From the NCBI RefSeq assembly GCF_000189635.1, contig NW_002476267.1, positions 19,345 to 83,344 on the forward strand: a stretch of 64,000 nt of DNA, given 5' to 3'. Below are positions 11,677 through 23,708 of the stretch, piece by piece (within the stretch, counting starts at the first letter, position 1; each line of letters starts with the position of its first letter). Origin of the DNA: Tetrahymena thermophila SB210 (taxonomy: Eukaryota; Ciliophora; Oligohymenophorea; Hymenostomatida; Tetrahymenidae). A program made the translations under genes and the position numbers. The notes below the pieces were generated by a model that ran no database searches, had not been told where the DNA came from, and was given only the letters and a program-made list of their open reading frames with translations.

Positions 11677-14600
11677 ATGAGATAAATATTTGCTTTCTCA
11701 ATATTGGCTATTATTAATGTTATTATATGCTAAAATAATAGCACATAACAAATCTAAAAGATATTTGATGATTAAGGAATTCATACAATTTATTATAACA
11801 ACACCTTTAAATTAACTGGGCTGAATAATGCCAATATAGTATTTTCTCTAGAAAATATGACAATAATGGATTCTTTCTTGATTGAAGGAAATGATTTAAG
11901 CTTTACTTTTTCAGAGTTTACTTTAAGAAATGTTTCGATTGGACTTAATAATTAGAGTTTATTTGTGTTAAGTCAAACGAAGAGTTTTGTAATAAATAAT
12001 ATGAAGCTTGAAAATATTGAAATTTTCACACCTATTTTCTCTGTCAATTATTTAGAAGGTTTTAGTATTGAAAGAGGATAAATTATAAATAGCTATCTTG
12101 AGAAAGGGTTTGGTAGCTTTTAGGAGGTTTAATCATTTATTATAAAGTAATCCATTGTTGATATAGATACAATTTAAAATTTGAATGAACCTTTTTACAA
12201 ATTAAATAACACTAAAATGTTTCATTTTGAAAACTGCAAATTTGGTATTCTATCAAGAAATTCTTTGAATAAAGATTAATAGAAAGAAGTCTATCTCACA
12301 GAGAAAGAATAAAGCAAATAAAATATTCCAAGTTTCATTTAAAATCAAAAGTATTTAAATTTTATTGAAGTCTATGGTAATAAAAAGCTTTATTAAGGTA
12401 GTGAATCCTATTTAAAGTTCATATAAGCTGATTTTAATAACACTAATATAAGATTTTTACTTATATCTTCTTAAATAGAGCAGAAAATAATAATTTAATT
12501 TTGTTAATTTGCTAATATGAAGAGTGTAAGTTCAGGTGGCTGCATAAGCAATTTAGGTGTCGCTATGTTAGAATTCACAAAAACAATCTTTGATACATGT
12601 TAAAGCTAAATGTTTGGAGGAGCTATTTACTCAGCTAATCTAAATGTAACAGATGAATTGATCGTTTAGAATTGCAAAAGTAAAATAGGAGGAGGTGCAT
12701 TTTTAGGTTTAAGAGCTGAAGATAAAATGCTACTTGATGCAGAAAAAATTAAGTTTATTAATAATAAAGCAACAGTTTCATCTTAATAATATTTTGCTTG
12801 CACAAATTAGATTGATTCTTTTTAAATGCCACATTGTAATTTATTTGAAATCGATTCTTTATTTTAATTAAATACAGAATTAGTTAATACATAGTACTAT
12901 ATGGTGTAATAGTAAATAAACATAGAAAAATTAGTTACTCCTCCTTATATTATTTATCATATGTCACTTCAGCAAAATATGATTTATTTAATAAGACTTA
13001 AAGTTGAATATAAGTGTGCAGAATAAAAACAACTATGTAGTGTTAGTGAATTTGATGAATTTTAATCAATCGGAAATCTCTATGATTTTATTGAGGATAA
13101 TCTTAAATAATATTTTTACAACTTTAATTTACCAAACGTGAATTATCCTTATCTCTTAACAAGCTATTTTGAATATTTTGATTGCATCAATTCATATATC
13201 GATCTATTTGAACTTTAATTCTTTTAAATACATTTTTATTATAAAAATTCAAGATTTGGCTGCTATAACCCAACAAATAATTGTCAAAAAGGTATGGAGC
13301 AAGTACTAAATGTGTAAAAATAGTAAATCTAATGCAAATATTGTAGTTTTGGTTCTTATAGTGGTGATCCATAAAATAATTGTGCTATTTGTGAAACAGA
13401 AAAATTTGATAAATGTTATGCTGATGTTTCTTATCTAAAATAAAATCTTTGGAGACCTCAAAATTCTCAATTTAGCGAAACATACCTTTGTGAGCTAAAT
13501 TAATAAAGTTGTAATGGGGAAAAGAGATATGGTTCTGGAAATGAACTATGTTTAGAGGGATATATTGGACCTTAATGCTTAACATGTGACATAAATGGTG
13601 AATATTGGAATGGTGAATCATATGGATTATAAGGCTATTTTTAATGTGCTAAATGTAGCACTCTTTAAAATAATACTTTATTTAATTATTTATCTGCTGC
13701 TTTCTCTCTCTTTTTATTTTTCTTTACAGTTAGAGGTAGTTTTAAAAGAATGTAAAATTAGATTTATAGAAGATATCTTTCTTTCTATATGAAGAGAATA
13801 TATATTGGATATAGCTTCATTAGATAAAACTAGTCCTCTGTCTATACAAAGATACTTCTTTTTAATTTCTAGATGTATTTATTGACATATTACTTTGTTG
13901 ATTTTAATCATTATGACTATTCGATTCATAGCAGAATTTATAGCTTTTTTAATCCATTGCAAAATTAAGGAGGAACTTCATACGACTGTTTTCTTAAATA
14001 ATACTTTGATAAAGCTGAAAGTTTAGGGTATATCAAGCTATTAATATCTATTATGTCTCCTCTTGTTCTTAATTTTTGCTTTTTGATATTTATTGGCATC
14101 TTTAGTTGTATCAGAAAAAAAAATTATTTCTTTATTATCATTAGCAGTTTCACGTACAGCATCATTTTCGTTTTTTAATAATCAATTATATCATATTCTA
14201 TTGAATCTTTTACATGCATTCAGCTTACGTAAAAAGATTAATACTTAATGATTGATACAAGTATTAATTGCAGCAATTAACACATGATGAATTCTATGAA
14301 ATATTTAAGCATTCCTGCTCTAATTATATATGTGTTTGCTCTACCTATAGCTTTATTTGGGTATATCTATGCTAATAGAAGTAATTTGGAAAAGACCAAG
14401 ATTCTGATTATATTTGGATTTATGTATGATGAATACAAAAGAAGATACTTTTATTGGTAATTTATTAAATTAATACTATCTACCTTATTGTCAGCTTTAG
14501 TTTCTTTAGGTAAAGCTTAAATTGTGCTTTCATGCCTAATATATTGTGCAATTTTATCTGTTTATTCAGCTTCTGTTATTTATTTCTAACCTTTTTAGTA

Positions 14601-15072
14601 AGTGTTTATTAATAAAGTTGAGCTAGTATCTAATATTTTATCAGTGTTATATGTAATATCATCTATTTGCCTCTAGATAGAATTTGATAGTTAAAACTAA
14701 TATGATTCTTATAAATTAGGTAGAATAATATCAGAAATATTTTACTACTTGGTATTATTTTTATAAATGATCTTTTATATCTATATAACAGTCTTGATTA
14801 TTGGATCAGTATTTTACACTTCAATTTAAGGTATTCGTAGAAAGAGATTTTTCTAAAGAATAATCAGATTATTTCCATCTCTAAAGCTTTACATATACTC
14901 AAAACAGTTAGAAATTAATCTTTAAAAATTTAGAATGGTAGTAAGGAATTGTATAATTAATCAAAGCTTTTAGCCCATTAATGAGTTAGGTGAAAATTAA
15001 GCTCTTATAAATAATTGCGTCAATAGTTTTTCAGATACTCAAATAATACACCATTAAAAATTGTTGTAATGA
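11677..15072 (+). CDS. Large surface membrane protein: beta-helix, Cys-rich region, about 9 TM helices (1131 aa)
   Basis: One uninterrupted ciliate-code frame from ATG 11677 to TGA 15070-15072. A signal peptide is visible (M-R-Q-I-F-A-F-S-I-L-A-I-I-N-V-I-I-C). Residues about 20-510 have many N-x-S/T sites and alternating hydrophobic motifs with G-G-G-A-F and G-G-A-I-Y, as in right-handed beta-helix proteins. Residues about 540-665 are cysteine-rich, including C-L-E-G-Y-I-G-P-Q-C-L-T-C-D followed by Q-C-A-K-C. This pattern sits just before the membrane part in a large ciliate family. Membrane segments begin near residues 667, 724, 785, 818, 876, 929, 955, 987 and 1017. The C-terminus is short and polar. 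Ligand and function are unknown. The protein is probably at the cell surface with its N-terminal region outside. Confidence 0.85.
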
Positions 15073-15553
15073 ATTTAATTTTTAGTATATAGTATGATCT
15101 ACCATAAAAGAAAGTGATAGACAGATGCATTAAAATTTATTCATGATATTTTTTTAAGATCATTTAAATTAATTAAATATTAATTCATTCAAAAACCTAT
15201 TTTTTAATAATATTTCCATTATATATGTTTTAATGTTTATTTTGTAAAACCTACTAAGGATAACTATTTATTGAAAATATTAATAGCGTGATTAATAATA
15301 AGAAAGTAATTAATATTTAAATCTTTTATATTTAAAAATTTTATTGAAAGAAAAAACTTAGATAAGTAATAAAAAAATATGTTCTAAGTTTTATTTATAA
15401 ATCAAGAAAAATAAATTAATGAAAAGTTAAAGAATTGATTATAAATTTTAAGAAATAAATACTCATAGAGAAAAGTAAAATAAATATATTAATGTTTTAT
15501 TTATTACAAGTCAAATAACTTAATAATTTTTATTATAATTAGAAAAAAAATGT
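15073..15553. other. Intergenic between two converging genes
   Basis: AT-rich 3' flank of the beta-helix gene and of the ATPase gene. From about 15150 on it is duplicated at 26010-26383, marking the left end of the segmental duplication. No further gene is seen. Confidence 0.6.
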
Positions 15554-18150
15554 TCACCAATAGCAATATTTATAAAACCATCTGTTTTTTCTACAGAAGA
15601 ATTTTCTTAGTTCATCATATATAAGTAGTAACATTGTATAGGCTAGACAACTTGTCCATAACCAGAAGAACATAGGTCTACCGCCAAATACAGTTTGGAC
15701 TCCAGGTACATATTGCAAGAAAATAACTAAAATTGTTTCGAAAATAACACCTTAGATCATGACTGAATTAAAAGCAGTTGTTGTAAAACTCATAGATCTA
15801 CTTTTGCAAGCAAATACATTTGTCCACTAAAGTAAGACAACTGTTAGGAAATAAACACTTTAGGCATAGTTGATAGCTTCTACTGAATAGCAAGCAGTTT
15901 AAGATGTTAAAACTGACCAATTTTATGATTCGTTAATATCACAATCACTCCATTTAATCCAAGGTATAAAGGCACCAGTAACAGGATCGCACTTAACCAA
16001 AGCTTTTCTTAGATCATAATTACCTTCAGAAAGTGTGAACCAGTCCAAAGAATATTAAAGATTTGAAAGAGCGTTATTTTGGTCGGTTGAGAGTTAGTTG
16101 CAATCTTAGAATTTTGTAATATTATAGATAGCTGCATTGTAGTAAGGATCTTCTCTTTATAGCAATGGATTGTAATAAGTTCCAAAGTCATTTTTTACAG
16201 GTCTGTATCCTGTTGCAGAGGCAAGACCGAATAAAGAAAGTACTGGGAAACCAAAATAGTTGAATGCAATATAATAACCAAGATGGCCAGCTCCACTAGC
16301 AATCTAACCTGTTTAGAGATAAGCTATTGTAATTAGCTTATTTGAAACCAAATGTTCAGATTTATTACGAGGTCTTCTCGTCATTACATCTAGTTCTGCT
16401 TCTTCATAAGCAAGTGAAATAGCTGGCCAAACATCAGTACCAACACAAATGACAAGCATATAAATACTGGAAAGAGGTAAGGGAATTTAGAGGATGATGA
16501 AGGCTAGGAAAGGAACAATTTCAGTCATGTTGGAAGTTAGAAGATATACAATTGTCTTCTTTAAGTTATCAAAAATTTTTCTACCTTCTTCTACACCCAA
16601 AACTATTGATGCAAAATCATCATCAACTAAGACCATGTCTGCAGCATCCTTTGTAACATCGGAACCAGAAATATTCATAGAAATACCAATATCTGCTTTC
16701 TTGATGGCTGGAGAGTCATTTACACCATCACCAGTAGCAGCAACGATGAATCCTTCCTTTTGGCATGCATCAACAATTTGTAATTTTTGAGCTGGGGTTG
16801 TTCTAGCAAAAACGCAATAAGGTTTAACTACCCATTAACGTAAATAAAAGCAATCTTCCTTTTTTTCACTTAGAGCTTTGTCGATAGACTCAGTAATTCT
16901 ATCTCCATGGACAATAATAGCTCTGCATTATTCGCTTGCTTCCCACCAGCTGAGATTAGGATTTCTTTCCATAAGATCTTCATTGGTTAGGATATCTTTG
17001 GGAATAATATTGACTTCTTTGGCAATAGCAGCAGCAGTAGGAGGTTAATCACCAGTTACCATAATAACCTTAACACCTGCAGATCTACATTCTAAAATAG
17101 CGTAGGGGACTCTCTATTTAGGGGGGTCCATCAAAGAAATAAGACCACAAAACTAGAAATTTGTAAGTTTAAAGGGGAACTTTTAGATAGAAGACACATT
17201 AAAAATAAATCCTTGAGGGAATTAAGCAGCAGGTAAACTCAACTTAGCAAAACCAAGTACTCTTTCACCACCTTTACCAAAAGTGAGATTTACAGCTTTG
17301 AATTTCTTTTACCAGTTATCATTAAGTTAGGAAGGCTAACCATTAACTATAATGGATGAGCAGAAACTCCAAATCTTTTCTGGAGCTCCCTTGATGTAAA
17401 CTGTATAGTAACTTTCTTATGTTTACTCTTCAATTATTGTCAAAGCAAACTTTACCTATGAGTTGAAAGGCATTTTACCTTAAGTACCATCAGGATTTTT
17501 AGCTACTCTATATCTTTCACGGAAGGAATTTACATCTTCAATGTATTGATAGAATCTGATAATACCAGTTTCTGTTGCATCTCCTAATACTGGACAGGTC
17601 AAGTAGTCGATATTCTCTTTTTCTTTAATAGTAGAAGTATCAAAACGGGCTTCACTACTGAGCATGGCAGCCTTCTAAAGAGTTTTAAAGTCAGGATCTT
17701 CAGTATTATATTCAGGGATTTCTCCTTGCTTAAGATGAGTCTTGTTCTTTGATAAGTGAATCTAATCTGAATACCACAAATTTTTGACCGACATAACATT
17801 TTAAGTTAAAGTACCAGTTTTATCAGAGCAAATACAAGAAGTGGAACCAAGAGTTTCTACAGCTTCGAGGTTTTTTACAAGGACATTTTTAGCTGAGAGA
17901 TTCTTTGCAGTAATGGCAAGCGAAATAGTAATGCAACCTAGTAAACCTTCAGGAACATTAGCTACTAGAATACCAATACCAAAGACAAGGCAATCAGTAA
18001 CTTTATAATTCATATATAGCAAAGCAAGTAAGAAAAAGGCTACACCAAGTACTATTGCAATAATTGTAATCAGAACTACAAAACGATCAAGCTCAACACG
18101 GAGAGGAGTTTTGACTTTCTTTTCACCAGAAGACAAATCAGCAATCTAAC
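15554..18150 (-). CDS. P-type ATPase, Na,K-ATPase alpha-like (P2C), 3' part up to assembly gap
   Basis: Codes for about 865 C-terminal residues, closely matching the complete copy at 26384-29950, and ends at TGA 15554-15556. It contains V-A-N-V-P-E-G-L-L (M4), the phosphorylation motif D-K-T-G-T-L-T, the nucleotide-domain M-V-T-G-D-Q and [10 protein letters not shown]5-M10 follow, ending in [10 protein letters not shown]. The 5' part is cut by the N run at 18151. Its last 830 bp (17321-18150) recur right of the gap with scattered substitutions. So it is either the same gene badly joined or the tail of a second tandem gene. The ion-site change described for the full copy (C-V-G-T-D) is also present. 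Confidence 0.85.
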
Positions 18151-18250
18151 NNNNNNNNNNNNNNNNNNNNNNNNNNNNNNNNNNNNNNNNNNNNNNNNNN
18201 NNNNNNNNNNNNNNNNNNNNNNNNNNNNNNNNNNNNNNNNNNNNNNNNNN
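18151..18250. other. Assembly gap (100 N)
   Basis: 100 N in a row, a standard placeholder of unknown true size. Sequence left of it ends at a point equivalent to 28980 of the full ATPase copy. Sequence right of it begins at a point equivalent to 28151. The contigs therefore overlap in gene space instead of leaving a hole. Confidence 1.
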
Positions 18251-20050
18251 ATTAAGTTAGGAAGGTTTACCATTAACAATAATCGATGAACAGAAACTCC
18301 AAATCTTTTCTGGAGCTCCCTTGATGTAAACTGTATAGTAACTTTCTTATGTTTACTCTTCAATTATTGTCAAAGCAAACTTTACCTATGAGTTGAAAGG
18401 CATTTTACCTTAAGTACCATCAGGATTTTTAGCTACTCTATATCTTTCACGGAAGGAATTTACATCTTCAATGTATTGATAGAATCTGATAATACCAGTT
18501 TCTGTTGCATCTCCTAATACTGGACAGGTCATGTAGTCGATATTATCTCTTTCTTTAATAGTAGAAGTATCAAAACGGGCTTCACTACTGAGCATGGCAG
18601 CCTTCTAAAGAGTTTTAAAGTCAGGATCTTCAGTATTATATTCAGGGATTTCTCCTTGCTTAAGATGAGCCTTGTTCTTGGATAGATGGATCTAATCTGA
18701 ATACCACAAATTTTTGACCGACATAACATTTTAAGTTAAAGTACCAGTTTTATCAGAGCAAATACAAGAAGTGGAACCAAGAGTTTCTACGGCTTCGAGG
18801 TTTTTTACGAGGACATTTTTAGCTGAGAGATTCTTTGCAGTAATGGCAAGCGAAATAGTGATGCAACCAAGTAAACCTTCAGGAACATTAGCTACTAGAA
18901 TACCAATACCAAAGACAAGGCAATCAGTAACTTTATAATTCATATAAAGTAATGCAAGTAAGAAAAAGGCGACGCCAAGCACTATTGCAATAACTGTAAT
19001 AAGAACTACAAAACGATCAAGCTCAATACGGAGAGGAGTTTTGACTTTCTTTTCACCAGAAGACAAATCAGCAATCTAACCAAGCATAGTATTATCACCA
19101 GTACAGATAACAATTCCCTTTCCGTTACCCTCTTTACATAGAGTACCGAAGAAGGCTATATTAGATGTCTCAATATAACTTTCAGGATGAGAGCATTCAG
19201 TAGTACGCAATAGAGGTTCACTTTCACCAGTCAAAGGGGAATTATCTACTTTCATTTCATTTGATTCTAAGATACGTATATCAGCGGGGATTTTTTCACC
19301 TATTCTTATGACAACTACATCACCGACAACAAGATGTACAGCTTCTATTTGCTTTATTTCACCTCCTCTAATAACTATTGTCTTTGCAGGGATAAAATTT
19401 TTAAAAGAATTCATCAATGCTTCACTCTTTGCATTTTATTAGAAAGTAATTGCAGTGGTAATTAAAATGACAATAATGAGGACTACTGCAAGGTAAATGT
19501 TAGAGGGATTTGGCTGCAATCCTTAAGCAATGAAACATAGAATAGCACTAACCCAAAGCATGAGTGAAAAGCCATTAGTCATTTCTTTCAAGAGTTTTAC
19601 CCATAATGGAGTTCCTTACTTAACAGTAAGCTTATTCTCGCCATACTTTTTTAGTAATTCCTAAGCTTTTTGTTCAGTTAAACCATTCTGGAAATCAGTT
19701 TGATACTTTTATTTCAGTTCCTCCAAAGAAATTTTGTGGTCTACTTTTTCAACAATATCTTGTTTTTATTTTTCATCCTTATTTAATTTTTTGTTAACAG
19801 TATTTTTAGCTACATCAGCAGCTTGAGTGTTAGAAATCATAAAACCTTCTGTTTTAATTGTTGTTTCTTAAATTTCACAGTTAATGTGCTAATGCTTGTT
19901 TCCGTCTTCCAACTCAGTTCTTGGCTTTTAGAATTCCTAACTTTATCTAATTTCTTGAATGGAATTTTTAAGTTAGATGGACTACCTCATTTCTTCAAAT
20001 TTTCTTACGACGCCAGATGAGGACTGTCGAACAACATTCATTTAACTCAT
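18251..20050 (-). CDS. P-type ATPase, Na,K-ATPase alpha-like, 5' part (600 codons)
   Basis: From ATG 20048-20050 (M-S-Q-M-N-V-V-R-Q) the frame is open for exactly 600 codons to the gap. It is co-linear with 28151-29950 without any indel. It contains the cation-ATPase N-terminal domain, M1-M2, the actuator motif [11 protein letters not shown]3-M4 with V-P-E-G-L-L, D-K-T-G-T-L-T and the start of the nucleotide-binding domain. Within the 830 bp shared with the left contig it differs at roughly 25-30 sites. The two pieces therefore probably come from different gene copies or alleles, and at least one junction is missing in the gap. Confidence 0.85.
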
Positions 20051-23000
20051 TTTATGTGAAGGATTTAAAATATCAAATTCTTTAAGATTTCAAAATTATT
20101 TTTTAATCCGTTTTTTTTAAAAATTTTATTTGATATTTAAAAATTATAAACAAATTTATCAAATAGACTTATAAAGCTTTTTTTTACACAGGTGTATACT
20201 TAATTACCTATTTTTTACCCAGAATTTAAGAAATAGAAGATTTAGATACTTAATTAGTAGAAAAAGTCTATTTCTTAAATTTTAATTTTATCTCATTTAA
20301 TAATTTAATAGCCACTTAATTAATTAAATTGCAATTAAAGACTTATTTAAATCTAATACTATTTCCTGAAATAGCTTTACAAATAAAACCTTTTCTGAAA
20401 AACAGCTCTACCAGTTTAGCGATATTCGATGTTTTATTTAGATAAAAAAATAGATTGTTTTATCATTGTTTCAACAAATTTTTACTTGGTGTTTTATCAT
20501 TGAAGAATATTATTAGAATTTTTTTAATGGATGGCAAGTCTATTTTACCTACCTTCAAAAACCTAAAATTCACTTTCTGGTTGAATTAAATAAGCAATAA
20601 AATTTTGTAAAATCATATAAATTATCACAAAAAATGGATTTTGATAGTGACATACCATGGAGAATTGGTGGAGAATTTAGAAGAAAAAAATCATATTCCA
20701 TATTTGACTCTTAATTTTTAATAAATATCAACTAGATTAGATCTATTTTTAAGCTAAATCAATTAATAATTACATCATAAAAAAATGAAATTCCAAAAAA
20801 GTAGAATACTTTATTTTCTAAATTAAAGATAATTTTTTATCAAAAACTTAATACTATTTTGTTAAATATTAGATTTTTATGGAAATTTGGTTGAAAATTA
20901 AAATGTTTAAAAATTCAGGCTAATTTTTGTAATAAAATTTTGAAATTAAAAATATTAATGTGAAGTTGATTTACTTACTATTATGAAAAGAAAATTTAAA
21001 TTTATTTTTAGAATTTCTTATATTGAAATATAAAAATAAATCATATTTTAAAAATTAAGATAAATATCAAGTATTAGACAGATTCTAGCTGAATAGCTTT
21101 TTGTATATTCTTCAAATTGGCATATGAAAAATAATCATTACTATAAATTTTTAGAAAAAAGTACTATAATTTCAGAAAACATTTATATTATTTTTGAAAT
21201 AGTTTATATGTATAAATAAAATCATATTATAGCATAGTTATTATAAAATTTAGTCATAAATTGCAAAAAGAAATTAGTTGAATTCGATTCAAAATAGTAG
21301 AAAATACTGAAAATTACAAATCTAATTAAGTAAATGTAATAGAAATAAAAATTGATCATTATTTTGATATCATCAAAAGAAATTTGTTAATATTTTTTAG
21401 ATTTTATATATAATGGGGAAAAGACATAAGATCATTCTAACCAGCCATTTAATATAAGAAAGTTACCTTACTTGTACATTTTTTTAAAAGAAACAAATAG
21501 AAATATTATTATTAACAAAAGAGGGCAATAGCTTTAAAAAATAGTAATATTATATACAAAAATACAATAAATAAAGCTAAAACACTCAAAATAAATTACT
21601 GAATTAATTTTAATATCTATTCTATCTAGCTGATTATAGATATATTGTATTTTTCCTTTGGAAAATTAATGGAGTTTGTTTAAGCAATAATAATAATAAA
21701 AAAAGTGTAGGTATTTAACTAAAAATAGATATCAATTTAATTTATCAAATACTTTTATAACCAAAGAAAATGTCAAAAAATGTCTAACTTTCAAATAATT
21801 TTACTTCAAAATATCTACTTTTTTTACAGATTTCAACAAAAATTATTTTATTGTATCTCCTATAACAATATTTTCGTTCATTTTTTTGTTTTTTGGTTTG
21901 TTTTACTTCGGAGAAATTGTGAAGTAAAGCTATAAAATTCTTATGATGCCATTTATGGATAGTAATTTTTAAACTATCCTACAAATATAGATAGCTAAAT
22001 AATTTTATTATATATTCTTTAAAAATATTTTTGTAATAATAATGAAAGGTTCTTTTTATAAATTTAGTATGTTTGAATATAGATTATTGTATGTCTTAGC
22101 TTGAATGTAAAGTTTCTCTCTCTTACATTAAATTAGTAATTATACTTATCTGCCTAAAAATATATTTATCAATAATTTTGATTTAAAATTATTAAAAATA
22201 GTAAAATTAAAGTAGATTTCCTAGTTTTTGTCATAAAATGAATGAAAAATTAAATTAACTTTTTGATATTTATTATACTTACATTTAAATCCTATTATAA
22301 AAATGAATATTTGGCTAAAATCTTTTCTTTTTTGTAAAATACCAGTTAAATTTATACATATAATTATTCGAAAAAAAGGAAAAAAGCATTTATTATATTA
22401 ATTATTGGACAGTAATTTCTAAAAATTTAATAGTTCTATGATATTATTCTTTTGGTTATGAGATACTTTTGCTAATAGGAGGATTTAAGTATTATTTATA
22501 AAAGTAATTTTTCTTGATAAATTCTTAGTTCTCATAAATTTATTTCATAACTTAAATTTAAGAAAAACACATTAAATTTTTTCTTTGAAAATTTAAATTT
22601 GCTCTTAATTAAATAAAAAATTTATAATTAAATTTTAAATGCTTTCTTTAAAGAAATACTAAATTTTAATTTTTAGCTATAAAAAATATTTTTAAATAAT
22701 AGGGCCTGCCTTCTCAAAATATTTAAATTAATTTAATTTAATGATAAATACAACTCATAATATAGTATTTATTGTTTTTTTTGTCTTAGTACATTCTATG
22801 AAATATTCATTATAAAAATTTAATAGTCTTTAAATAATAAATACTTCCTCGATAGAAATTCAGTTGATAATATTTATTTTTTAGTTTAATTTGAATTCAA
22901 TAAAAATTAAAAAATATACTTATTCTTTTAATTTATTTTTTTGTTACTTTTCAAAGAGAAAAAGCTTAAAATCTATTTTTTATAATTCAAAAAATTATTA

Positions 23001-23708
23001 TGTTAAATTTATATTTATGTTGTAAAAATAATGAACAAAATATATTCAAAGAATTTTTTTTATCAATAATATACTCTATAAAAGATAATTTACAATCAGA
23101 GCATTTTAGGGCCAATAGGTAGAAAAAAAAGGCACCTATATATTTTTTACTCCTCGCTCTTCGATTTTGGCTAAAAGCGAGGGGCAAAGTTTTGGGATTT
23201 TACAGTTTTTACAATTTCAATTTTTGTTGAACATAATTGAAAAACATTTTGCTTAAATATTTACATGAAATATTGTTAAATATATTGTAAATTAATTTAA
23301 AATAATTATCCTTATTAAAGAAGTAAATAAATTGATTTTTAAATAAATAAATTTATTGAAATATGATAATGAAAAAATTAAGTAAAATATTTTTTTAATT
23401 TAACTTAAGGAAATATCAATAATTGTTAAATAAATTAATATAAATTTTATATTTTTTAAAATTGATTTTTAATAATATATTTGTTCATTTAAGTCATTCT
23501 TTTTTAATAAATTAAAAGAGACATGAAATTTACTTATTGCATTTCATTTAAAAACTTTAATATTTAGTTTTTTGATTTTTAAATTATAATTTCTTAATTT
23601 TTAAGAAATAGTAAAACATAAGATTTTTTTTTAATCAAAATAGAAGTTTAATTAATAAAGATAGATTTAGTAAATAAAGAAGACATGTTTGCGGAATAAT
23701 AAATTTAA
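20051..23708. other. Long intergenic region upstream of ATPase and membrane-protein genes
   Basis: 20051-23080 is the duplicated ATPase 5' flank. 23210-23708 is shared with the upstream regions of the other membrane-protein family copies. A patch at 20634-20720 is conserved in the paired flank. A 7-bp stem (CCTCGCT / AGCGAGG, 23152-23158 and 23176-23182) lies in a small GC-richer island. Frames such as the one from 21777 are not preserved in the other copy, so I see no gene here. Confidence 0.5.
20634..20720 (+). other. Conserved patch upstream of ATPase, copy A
   Basis: About 85 bp almost identical to 30521-30600 while surrounding sequence has diverged with indels. It can be read as M-D-F-D-S-D-I-P-W-R-I-G-G-E-F, but one A is gained or lost in an A run between the copies, which shifts the frame. 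It could be a remnant exon of a lost gene or a regulatory element about 585 bp upstream of the ATPase start. Confidence 0.4.

Larger units (their letters stand above)
15150..23080. repeat. Segmental duplication, left copy (ATPase gene plus flanks)
   Basis: Matches 26010-33020 across the ATPase gene, about 400 bp of 3' flank and about 3 kb of 5' flank. The coding part is nearly identical. The flanks are alignable but have many indels, as expected if only the coding part is under selection or conversion. The left copy is about 930 bp longer because of the gap and overlap. Confidence 0.85.

Noticed and set aside
16494..16790. Plus-strand open frame of about 98 codons, repeated at 27327-27620
   Set aside because: It is antisense to the ATPase hinge region (T-G-D-G-V-N-D) and exists only because that coding sequence is conserved.
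17480..19417. Many separate short ORFs on the minus strand
   Set aside because: They are pieces of one P-type ATPase frame, interrupted only when TAA and TAG are wrongly read as stops.
21777..21950. Small membrane-protein frame upstream of the ATPase, with counterpart 31731-31916
   Set aside because: The two copies differ by indels that change frame and stop position, so the frame is not conserved.
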